Shown in pieces: positions 42,774-51,300 of a stretch of DNA of 64,000 nucleotides; positions within the stretch are counted from its first letter, which is position 1; each line of letters opens with the position of its first letter. The DNA is from an uncultured Roseiflexaceae bacterium. Its GTDB lineage: Bacteria; Chloroflexota; Chloroflexia; Chloroflexales; Roseiflexaceae. The stretch is from positions 1 to 64,000 of the forward strand of contig CALJIC010000057.1 in NCBI GenBank assembly GCA_937974195.1, read 5' to 3'. The position numbers and the translations under genes are program-made. The notes below the pieces were generated by a model. It made no database searches. It saw nothing but the letters and a program-made list of their open reading frames with translations, and was not told the DNA's origin.

Positions 42774-43925
42774 ATGCGCATCATGATGCTCAACTACGAG
42801 TACCCGCCGATCGGCGGCGGCGCCAGCCCGGTCACGCGGGCGCTCTCCGAGCATCTGGTCAGAGCCGGCCACGATGTGGACGTGGTCACGATGGGGTTCC
42901 GCAAGCTGCCGTTCCTGGAGAGCTTCGGCCGGCTGCGCGTGTTCCGCGTCCCCGCGCTGCGCAAGTCGCCGGTGCGCGCCGTGACGGTCGAGATGCTCAG
43001 CTACCTGGCATCGGCGCTGCCGGTGACGCTCGCGCTCACCCGGCGCCACCGCTACGACCTGGCCCACGCCCACTTCCTGCTGCCGACCGGCGCGCTGGCG
43101 CTCGCACTGCGGCGCGTGCGCGGGCTGCCGACTGTGATCACGGCGCACGGCTCCGACGTGCCGGGCTACAACCCGGACCGCTTCAAGCGCGGCCACCGGC
43201 TGCTGGCGCCCGCCTGGCGAACGATCGCACGCAGCGCCGACGCGCTCGTCTCGCCCTCGTGCTACCTGCGCGACCTGATCCGGGCCGGCTGCGACGTGCC
43301 GGTGGAGATCATCCCCTACGGCTACGACGCGCCGCGGCGGGAGCGGCCGCCCAAGCGGCGCCGCATCCTGTTCGTCAGCCGCCTGTTCCCGCGCAAGGGC
43401 GCCCAGTACTTCCTTGAGGCGCTCGCCGGCCTCGACCTGACCGGCTGGGAGGTGGTGATCGCGGGCGATGGGCCGATGCTCGCGCCGCTTCAGGAGCAGG
43501 CGCGGCAGCTCGGGCTGGCGGTCGACTTCCGCGGCTTCCTCAAGGGCGCGCCGCTCGACGAGCTGTACGCGAGCAGCTCGATCTTCGTCTTCCCGTCGGT
43601 GCGGGATAACTTCCCGGTGGTGCTGCTCGAGGCGCTGAGCCACGGGTGCGCGGTGATCACCACGACGGTCAGCGGCATGCCGGAGGTGGTTGGGGACGCC
43701 GGGCTGCTCACGGCGCCGGGCGACGTCGCGGCGATCCGGGAGGCGCTCCGGCGGCTCATGGCGGACGAGGCGCTCTGCGCGGAGCTGGGCGCGCGGGCGC
43801 GCGCTCGCGTCGAGCGGTTCGCGTGGGACCAGGTGCTCGCGCGGCACCTCGACCTGTACGAGCGTGTGATCGCCGGCGTGTCCCCGACACATGAGCCGCT
43901 GGCCGGGCGGATATCAGAGTACTGA
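42774..43925 (+). CDS. Glycosyltransferase, GT4 (group 1) family
   Basis: A protein of 383 residues. MRIMMLNYEYPPIGGGASPV is the acceptor-side Gly loop; ITAHGSDVPGYN and VSRLFPRKGAQYFLEAL follow, and the donor segment is FPSVRDNFPVVLLEALSHG. It is the apparent paralogue of the protein at 27512, both placed after a GT2 gene. The ribosome site is weak. The 243-bp gap before it (42531-42773) contains no gene or clear promoter. Confidence 0.87.
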   Translation: MRIMMLNYEYPPIGGGASPVTRALSEHLVRAGHDVDVVTMGFRKLPFLESFGRLRVFRVPALRKSPVRAVTVEMLSYLASALPVTLALTRRHRYDLAHAHFLLPTGALALALRRVRGLPTVITAHGSDVPGYNPDRFKRGHRLLAPAWRTIARSADALVSPSCYLRDLIRAGCDVPVEIIPYGYDAPRRERPPKRRRILFVSRLFPRKGAQYFLEALAGLDLTGWEVVIAGDGPMLAPLQEQARQLGLAVDFRGFLKGAPLDELYASSSIFVFPSVRDNFPVVLLEALSHGCAVITTTVSGMPEVVGDAGLLTAPGDVAAIREALRRLMADEALCAELGARARARVERFAWDQVLARHLDLYERVIAGVSPTHEPLAGRISEY

Positions 43926-43944
43926 ACGGCGGCAGTGACATAAC

Positions 43945-45075
43945 GTGAGGCGCACACGTGTCGTCCATATCATCGACCACATGGGCCTTGGCGGTGGTCA
44001 GACGTTCCTCCGCTCCGTGCTGCCGCTGCTTCCCCGGGAGCGCTTCGACGTCTGCGTGCTGAACCTGCGCGCCGCGACTGAGCTGAGCCAGGCGCTGAGC
44101 GCCGACGGGGTGCCGGTGATCTCCCTCAACCAGCCGCGGTGGAGCCCGCTGCAGGTGGCGAGCCTGGCGAGCGCCCTGCGGCGGCTTCGGCCGGATATCG
44201 TACACACCCACCTGACGGTCGGCACGCTCCTCGGGCGAGCCGCCGCCATCCTCGCCGGCGCGCCGCACATCATCGCGCACGACCACCTGTCGGTCAGCTC
44301 GGAGGTCTACAGTACGCCGCCGCTGGTCGTGCTCGCGCAGCGGCTGAGCGAGCCGTTCCTTCGCCGGCGCACTGACATGTATGTGAGCCCGGCGCAGGCG
44401 GTGGGGGAGGCCAGCGCCGGGGCGAAGGGCTGGCCCGCGGGCCGGCTGCGCGTCCTCCCCAACCCCGTCGACTGCCGCGCGTTCGTCCCGCCGGAGGACC
44501 GCGCCCGCTGGCGGCGCGCGCTCGGGCTGCCCGAGCGCTTCACAGTCACCACCTTCAGCCGGCTTGTGCCCCAGAAGCGCCCGGGCGATGTCCTCCGGGT
44601 GGCGGAGCAGGTTGTGGCCCGCTTCCCGGAGGCGCAGTTCCTGCTGGCGGGCAGCGGGCCGCTCGAAGAGCGGCTGCGCGAGCAGATCGCCTCGGCCGGG
44701 ATGGCCGATCGGGTGAGGCTCCTCGGCTTCCGGCGGGACACCGCGGCGCTGCTCGCCGCCAGCGACGTCTACCTGAGCGTGTCGTCCGGCGAGGCCCTGA
44801 GCGTCTCCATCCTCGAGGCGCTGGCCAGCGGCCTGCCGGTCGTCGCGACGGCGGTGGGCGGCACGGTGGAGCAGGTGCTGGAGGGGCGCACCGGCTACCT
44901 GGCGCGGGTGGGCGACGTGGCGCGCTTCGCCGACGCGCTCGTCGAGCTTGGGGAGCACCCCGAGCTGCGCCGGGCGTTGGGTGCTGCGGCGCGGGCGCAC
45001 GCGCTGGACAACTACGACACGCCGATCGTCGCCGACCGCCTGGCCCGGCTCTACGGCGAGCTCTTGGCGCGCTGA
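43945..45075 (+). CDS. Glycosyltransferase, GT4 (group 1) family
   Basis: A protein of 376 residues starting at a GTG. VVHIIDHMGLGGGQTFLRSV is the acceptor loop, PDIVHTHLTVGTLLGR the conserved His region, TFSRLVPQKRPGDVLR the donor-domain entry, and SVSSGEALSVSILEALASG carries the donor Glu residues. It resembles GT4 enzymes of exopolysaccharide synthesis. It lies 19 bp after the previous GT4 gene and 18 bp before the DUF2079 gene, so all three are probably one transcript. Confidence 0.86.
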   Translation: MRRTRVVHIIDHMGLGGGQTFLRSVLPLLPRERFDVCVLNLRAATELSQALSADGVPVISLNQPRWSPLQVASLASALRRLRPDIVHTHLTVGTLLGRAAAILAGAPHIIAHDHLSVSSEVYSTPPLVVLAQRLSEPFLRRRTDMYVSPAQAVGEASAGAKGWPAGRLRVLPNPVDCRAFVPPEDRARWRRALGLPERFTVTTFSRLVPQKRPGDVLRVAEQVVARFPEAQFLLAGSGPLEERLREQIASAGMADRVRLLGFRRDTAALLAASDVYLSVSSGEALSVSILEALASGLPVVATAVGGTVEQVLEGRTGYLARVGDVARFADALVELGEHPELRRALGAAARAHALDNYDTPIVADRLARLYGELLAR

Positions 45076-45093
45076 CAGGCTCAGGACATACCC

Positions 45094-47103
45094 ATGGAGC
45101 AGCAGACCAGACTGATACCGCGCGACCCCGTCCTCTGGCTTGCTCTGATCGCGGCTGGCGGCATGCTCACCTGGCTCTCGCTGGCGCGCTACGCCGGCTT
45201 CAACGCCGGGATGCTCGACCTCGGCAACATGGCCCAGGCGATCTGGAGCGCGACGCAGGGCCGCCCGCTGATGTACAGCGACCCCGCGGGCGTCTCCCTG
45301 TCGCGGCTGACGGGCCACGTCGAGCTGATCTACTTTCTCTTCGCGCCGCTCTACGCGCTCTGGCCGGACCCGCGGCTGCTGCTGATCGCGCAGGCCGCGC
45401 TGTTCGCGCTCGGCGCCATCCCGGTGTACCGCATGGCGCGGCGGCGCCTGGAGAGCGTGAACGCGGCCCGCTGCCTGGCGCTGATCTACCTGCTCTACCC
45501 GACGGCGCAGACCAGCGTGCTGTTCGACTTCCACGGCGACACCCTGGCGATGCCCATCCTGCTCTTCGCGCTGGAGGCGCTCGAGGCGCGCGTCTGGCGG
45601 CGGTTCGCGCTCTTCATCGCGCTGGCGCTGGCCTGCAAGCTGTACATCGCGGCGCCGGTGGCCGGGATCGGCGCGGTCATGTTCCTGTGGGGGGGCGAGC
45701 GCCGCGCCGGGGCCCTGACGACGGCGGCCGGGGTCATCTATGGGCTGTTCGCGCTGTTCGTCATCCGGCCGATGGCCGCGGGCGCTGCGGCCGAGGAGAG
45801 CGGCGCGACCGGCATCATCGCCAGCGGCGGGGAGGTGTCGCGGTTCTACTTCAGCTACTACTTCGGCGAGCTGGGGCAGATCGCCGGGACGCTCGGCGAC
45901 CGGCTGCTGAACGCGGCGGTGGTGTTCGGCCCGGTGATGCTGGTGGCCTGGCGCGGCTGGCGCTGGCTGCTCCCCGGCCTGCCGGTGGCGCTCGCGGCGC
46001 TGATCTCGACCGGCCCGGGCGGCGCCTATGACTACCGCTACCACCACTACGCCAGCGTGGTGCCGTTCATCGTGATGGCGGCGATCGACGGGGCCGCGCG
46101 GCTGAAGGCGCGGCAGTCGGAGAACGCGGGTGACGGCGGAGAGCAGCGCTCGGTATCTAGGCCGCGCTCCTCGCGCCGCAGCTGGAAGGGCGACCTCGGC
46201 CTCACCCTCGGCGTCGTCGCGATCTTCTCCGCGCTGCTGGTCAACACGGCGCTCAACCCGCTGTTCTGGCTGGGCGCCCCGGGCTACGGCTTCGACCCGT
46301 CGGTCTACGGCGTCACCCCGCGCGATGCGGTCAAGGAGCGCTTTCTGGCCGAGCGGGTGGCGCCCGAGGCGCCGGTGGCCGCCTCGGCCTTCCTCGCCCT
46401 GCGCCTCGCGAACCGCGAGCACGTCTACCTGACACGCTACCAGGATGAGCCGCGCGCCGAGCGCCTGCCGCGGCTGCTGCCGCAGGTCGAGGTCGCGGTG
46501 GCCGACGCGCTGTTCGACCACTACGTGGCGCTCGACGCGGGCTACGGCGGCGGGCTGGACTACGACCGCGACGCGATCGCGGTGCTGCTGCGCGACCCCG
46601 CCTTCGGCCTGACGGGGATGCGCGACGGCCTGCTGCTGTTCGAGCGCGGCGCCCCGGCGGAGCGCAGCCTGGTGAGCTGGGTGGAGCGGCGCCCGGACGA
46701 CGGGGCGCCGGCGGCGCTGCAGTTCGGCGAGCACGTGGAGCTGGTGCGGAGCGAGGTCGTGCAGTCGGGGCCGGGGCGCCTGCGCGCGAGCTTCGTCTGG
46801 CGGCTCACCGGCGAGTTCACGCGCGGCGCGCGCTTCGTGGCCGTCAGCCGGCTTGCGGGCGTGCCGCACGCGCGCTTCGTCCACCTGCCGACCTACGCGC
46901 TGCTGCCGGCCTGGGAGTGGCGGCGCGGGGAGCTGGTGGAGGAGGTCTTCGAGGTCGAGCTGCCGGCCGAGGTCGGGCCGGGCACGTACGAGTGGCAGCT
47001 CGGGTGGTACTCCGTCGTGCACCCGGCGGGGATGTTCACGGACAGCCGCAGCCTGATGCCCGGCAGCGCGGAGCTGGCCGTGGCCGATGTGGTCGTCCGG
47101 TGA
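45094..47103 (+). CDS. DUF2079-family membrane protein with extended C-terminal domain
   Basis: A protein of 669 residues. Residues about 15-460 match DUF2079, a GT-C-like membrane family of unknown function: NAGMLDLGNMAQAIWSATQG after helix 1, TGHVELIYFLFAPLYALWP and YRYHHYASVVPFIVMAAIDG are characteristic. Residues about 535-669 form a soluble beta-rich domain (QFGEHVELVRSEV, VGPGTYEWQLGWYSV) resembling the C-terminal domains of other surface glycosylation proteins in style but not recognised. Probably a glycosyltransferase of the outer membrane face. It is the last gene of the cluster; the next gene is convergent. Confidence 0.82.
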   Translation: MEQQTRLIPRDPVLWLALIAAGGMLTWLSLARYAGFNAGMLDLGNMAQAIWSATQGRPLMYSDPAGVSLSRLTGHVELIYFLFAPLYALWPDPRLLLIAQAALFALGAIPVYRMARRRLESVNAARCLALIYLLYPTAQTSVLFDFHGDTLAMPILLFALEALEARVWRRFALFIALALACKLYIAAPVAGIGAVMFLWGGERRAGALTTAAGVIYGLFALFVIRPMAAGAAAEESGATGIIASGGEVSRFYFSYYFGELGQIAGTLGDRLLNAAVVFGPVMLVAWRGWRWLLPGLPVALAALISTGPGGAYDYRYHHYASVVPFIVMAAIDGAARLKARQSENAGDGGEQRSVSRPRSSRRSWKGDLGLTLGVVAIFSALLVNTALNPLFWLGAPGYGFDPSVYGVTPRDAVKERFLAERVAPEAPVAASAFLALRLANREHVYLTRYQDEPRAERLPRLLPQVEVAVADALFDHYVALDAGYGGGLDYDRDAIAVLLRDPAFGLTGMRDGLLLFERGAPAERSLVSWVERRPDDGAPAALQFGEHVELVRSEVVQSGPGRLRASFVWRLTGEFTRGARFVAVSRLAGVPHARFVHLPTYALLPAWEWRRGELVEEVFEVELPAEVGPGTYEWQLGWYSVVHPAGMFTDSRSLMPGSAELAVADVVVR

Positions 47104-47142
47104 GCGCCGGCGGGATGCTGGCGCCTGAGGAGCTCTGCTGCG

Positions 47143-47490
47143 CTACAGCCCCACCGCCTGGAGCACCACCGCCAGCGCGGCGAGCGCCAGGATCCCGCCG
47201 ATGAACAGGTGGCCGGCCGCCGGGCCGATGCCGCTCAGGCTCGGCAGGGCGGGGCCGGAGCGCGCCGGGCCGACCTCGTAGCGCTGGCCGCGCCAGTAGG
47301 TGACCCGGCTGCGGGTCGGCGGGCCGCCCGCGCGGCGCCAGATCTGCCAGCCGCGGTACAGCAGGTACCCGCCGCTGGCCGCGAGCGCGAGGGCCGTCAC
47401 GGGCCAGGGGATGCTGGCCGAGTTCACCATGATGACGATCAGCGCGATCGCGGCGATCCAGCGCCAGTCGAAGCGCACATTTCTGAACAT
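47143..47490 (-). CDS. Small membrane protein, function unknown
   Basis: A protein of 115 residues. Three hydrophobic segments lie at about 12-28, 29-46 and 92-113, with a polar middle (RAGGPPTRSRVTYWRGQRYEVG) that probably lies in the cytoplasm; it starts MFRNVRFDWRW, like small membrane proteins of Chloroflexota. I do not recognise a family. AAGGAGA lies upstream on this strand at a rather long spacing of about 14 nt. The gene is convergent with the DUF2079 gene. Coding status is likely from its hydrophobic pattern, which other frames here lack. Confidence 0.6.
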   Translation of the reverse strand: MFRNVRFDWRWIAAIALIVIMVNSASIPWPVTALALAASGGYLLYRGWQIWRRAGGPPTRSRVTYWRGQRYEVGPARSGPALPSLSGIGPAAGHLFIGGILALAALAVVLQAVGL

Positions 47491-47692
47491 TGCGGTGTTT
47501 CTCTCTCCTTGTTGACTGGGCCTACGCGGCAGGGCTCCGCCCCCGCATCACCTGGAAGGACTTGGGGAGGCGACGCCTCTTCTGGCCCTCCGGACCAGCC
47601 CGCGCAGCCCTCGGCTTGTGGAAGGAAGACGACGACGGGGCGGGCGCAGTTGCACTTGCGCGCAGCACGCGCCCGGCGCATAATAGTGAACC
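47491..47692. other. Intergenic gap; likely degraded dyad repeat and a promoter
   Basis: No gene is seen. The segment at about 47560-47585 (TTGGGGAGGCGACGCCTC) resembles 3595-3620. TTGCGC (47656-47661) with a 17-bp spacer and CATAAT (47679-47684) may form a promoter whose start is only about 2 nt from ATG 47693. Confidence 0.4.
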
Positions 47693-48304
47693 ATGCGAGC
47701 GCGCGCAGCACAACGTATCGCCGCCGGGTTCCTCCGCGGGCTGGCCCGCACAGTCGCCTGCGTCGCGGGGCTGCTGCTGCTCGTCAGCGTGCTGGTGCTC
47801 GTCCAGAGCCAGCGCGACGAGACGCGGCCGGCCGGCGCAGCGATCGTGCTGGCCTCGGAGCGCTGGAGCGGCGACCCGGCCATGCGCCAGGCGCGCCTCG
47901 ACCACGCGCTCGACCTGTACCGCCAGGGCGTCATCTCGCGGCTCATCCTCACCGGGGCGCGCTCCGGTGGCGCGCAGCAGTCCGAGGCGGAGCTCGCGCG
48001 CGCCTACCTCGTCGAGCGCGGCGTGCCGGTTGAGGTGCTCCAGCTCGAGGAGCGGGGCCGCACGACGTTCGAGAGCCTCAGAAATACGGCGGAGCACGTG
48101 CGCGCCGCGGGCGTGGGCTCCGTGCTGCTGGTGAGCGACCCCGTGCACATGCTGCGGTCGCTCAAGATGGCGCGCGACCTCGGCATGGTCGCCTACGGGT
48201 CGCCGGCCTACAACTCCCCCGCGACGCGCCGCTTCTCCACCGAGCTGGGCTATGTGGCCAGCGAGGCGTGGGCGTACACCACGTACCTCTTCTTCCGGCG
48301 CTAG
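47693..48304 (+). CDS. YdcF/SanA-family protein (DUF218)
   Basis: A protein of 203 residues. An N-terminal membrane helix (about residues 20-42) is followed by a DUF218 Rossmann-like domain: AIVLASERWSGDPAMRQARL, LILTGARSGG, LEERGRTTFESLRNTAE and VLLVSDPVHMLRSLKMARD are the conserved family segments. In E. coli, relatives SanA and ElyC affect cell envelope integrity, and YdcF binds nucleotide. No ribosome site precedes ATG 47693; a leaderless transcript is possible. It is convergent with mfd, ending 9 bp from the mfd stop. Confidence 0.85.
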   Translation: MRARAAQRIAAGFLRGLARTVACVAGLLLLVSVLVLVQSQRDETRPAGAAIVLASERWSGDPAMRQARLDHALDLYRQGVISRLILTGARSGGAQQSEAELARAYLVERGVPVEVLQLEERGRTTFESLRNTAEHVRAAGVGSVLLVSDPVHMLRSLKMARDLGMVAYGSPAYNSPATRRFSTELGYVASEAWAYTTYLFFRR

Positions 48305-48313
48305 CGCGGCCCC

Positions 48314-51300
48314 CTACTTCGCGATCGTCTCCAGCACCTCGGTCACCGCCGCGATCCACTTCGTATCGCCGTTGGCGTTGTAGGTGCGCCGGTCGAGCCG
48401 CACGAACTGCGGGCCGATGCGGATGGCCGGGTTGCGCCCGTAGCGCCGTATCAGCTTCTCGCGCTCGCGGGCGCCGCCGTCCGGCAGGCGGATGATAAAC
48501 TCCTCGTCGGTCGTCACCACCGATGTCACGCCGGCGGCCAGGGCGAGCGCCTTGATCTCGAGCCACGTCAGCAGGCTGGCGGCCGGCTCGGGCGGATCGC
48601 CGAAGCGGTCGCGCAGCTCCTGGCGCAGCTCGCGGACCTGGCGCGGCGTCTGGGCCTCGGCCATGCGCTGGTACACCGCCAGCCGCACCTGGTCGTCGGG
48701 GATGTAGTCCACCGGCAGGTAGGCGTCCAGCGGCAGGTCGAGCGTCACCAGCGGGGAGATCAGCACCTTCTCGTCCACGCGCACCGGCGGCTGCTTCCGC
48801 CGAGGGGCGGGAGCGGATGGCCTGGAGCCATCGGCGGCCGGCGCCGAGGCGGCCTCGGCGCTCTTCTGCGGGACGCCGTCCGCCCCGACGCCCGCCTCCT
48901 GGTCCTCGGCCCGTGCCTCCTGGTCCTTGGCGCTCGGCTCCTGGAAGTTGATGGCGACGAGCTGCTGCTTCAGCGTCCGCACCGCCTGCTCGAGCAGCCG
49001 CGAGTACAGGTCGAAGCCGACGGCGGCGATGTGGCCGCTCTGCTCGGGGCCGAGCAGGTTGCCCGCGCCGCGGATCTCGAGGTCGCGCATGGCGATGCGG
49101 AAGCCGGCGCCGAGCTCGGTGGCCTCCTGGATGGCCTGCAGCCGCTCCTGGGCCTCCGGCGTCTGGGGGCGGTCGCTCTTGTAGAACAGGTAGGCGTAGG
49201 CGCGCTGCGCGCTGCGCCCGACGCGCCCGCGGAGCTGGTAGAGCTGCGCCAGGCCGTAGTTGGTCGCGTCGTCGATGATGATCGTGTTGGCGTTCGGCAC
49301 GTCCAGCCCGCTCTCGATGATCGTCGTGCTCACCAGCACGTCGTCCTTGCCGCTGAAGAAGTCGAGCATCACGCGCTCGAGCTGCCGCTCCTCCAGCTGG
49401 CCGTGGCCGACGGCGATCTCCGCCTCGGGGACCAGCTGGCGCAGCTTGTCCGCCACGTAGTAGATGCTGTGGACGCGGTTGTGGACGAAGTACACCTGGC
49501 CGTCGCGCTCGAGCTCGCGCAGCACCGCCTCGCGCACGAGGTGGTCGTCGTAGGGCAGCACGTAGGTCTTGATCGGCACGCGGTCCTCGGGGGGCGTGTC
49601 GATCACGCTCAGGTCGCGGATGCCGGCCAGCGCCATGTGCAGCGTTCGCGGGATGGGCGTCGCGGTGAGCGTGAGCACGTCCACGTTGGCGCGCATCTGC
49701 TTGATGCGCTCCTTGTGGCGCACGCCGAAGCGCTGCTCCTCGTCCACGATCAGCAGCCCGAGGTCCTTGAACACCACGTCCTTCGAGAGCAGGCGGTGGG
49801 TGCCGATGATGATGTCGATCTCGCCGCGCGCCAGCCGCCGCGTGATCTCGGCCTGCTCCTTCGCCGAGCGGAAGCGCGAGATCATCTCGACCTTGACCGG
49901 GAAGGGCGCCATGCGCCGGCTGAAGGTCTCGTAGTGCTGCTGGGCCAGCACGGTGGTCGGCACGAGCACCGCGACCTGCTTGCCGTCCTGAACGGCCTTG
50001 AACGCCGCCCGCAGCGCCACCTCGGTCTTGCCGAAGCCGACGTCGCCGCAGACAAGGCGGTCCATCGGGTGCGGCGACTCCATGTCGGCCTTGACATCGG
50101 CGATCGCCCGCAGCTGGTCGGGCGTCTCGGCGTAGGGGAACGCGGCCTCGAGCTCGCGCTGCCACTCGGTGTCCGGGCTGAAGGCGTGCCCCTGGCTGAG
50201 CTGCCGCTGCGCGTACAGCCGGATGAGCTCGTCGGCCAGGTCCTGGACGGCCTGGCGCGCCTTGCGCTTGGCGCGCTCCCAGTCCTGCGTGCCGAGCCGC
50301 GTCAGCTGCGGCACCGCGTCGCCGGCGCCGATGTAGCGCGACACCCGGTCGATCTGGTCCACCGGGACGTACAGCCGGTCGCCCTCGGCGTAGCGCAGGT
50401 TCAGGTAGTCGCGCTCGATGCCGCCGACGCTGCGGCGCACCAGCCCCTCGTACACGGCGATGCCGTGCTCGATGTGGACGACGTAGTCGCCCGGCTTAAG
50501 GCCGCGCAGGAACGCCGCCCGCTCCTCAGCGCTCCGGTCCCGCTTGCGCCGCCGCTCGCGCAGTAGCCGGCGGTTGCGCCAGCCGAAGATCTCGGTGTCG
50601 GTGTAGACGGTCAGGTTCAGGTCGGGCGAGCGGAAGCCCTCGTCGATGAAGCCGTGGATGGCGGTCCACCGGCCGCCGGCTAGGTCGGCCTCATCCGCTG
50701 CGGGCGTCTCGGCCGGGTTCGCCTCTGCTCCGCCGCCGGTCGATGGCGCGCGGCGGTCGGCCGTGGGACGCCGCTCGCCTTCGGGCGCGAGCGCCTCCCG
50801 CACGAGCTCGTCGATGCGGGCCGCCTGGGCCGTGACCACCGCCACGCGCTCGCCGGCGCGCAGCCGCTCGACCACGTCCTCCACCATGCGCCGCAGCTGG
50901 CCGCCGAACAGCTCGGCCGGCTGGAACAGGCTCGGGGGTAGGTGGTGCCCGACGAGCGGCTCGGCGAGGCCGGCGGTGCGGTGGATGCCCGCCACCACCT
51001 CGTTGTTGCTCAGGTTGACCAGCGCCAGGTGGCCGGTCTGCGCGACGAGCTCGTCCCAGCGCATGTAGGGCCGCGGGAAGGCGCGCGGGAGCTCGCCGCT
51101 CTCCACCTGCGCCGCGCGGCGGGTCTCGGCCTGCTGGTCCAGGTCGGCCGCGTGCTGGGCGAGCACGGTCGCCTCGTTCAGCACGATGACGGCGCCGGCG
51201 GGGAGGTGCGCCAGCAGCGAGCTGTGGGCCGCGCCGCCGTCGCTGTCCGGCGCTGGCTCTCTGAAGAACGGCGCGAACAGTGCGCGGCCCTCGAAGCGCT

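Noticed and set aside
39786..47022. Long minus-strand open frames opposite the glycan genes
   Set aside because: Same GC-driven antisense artefact; the plus-strand genes have clear family motifs.
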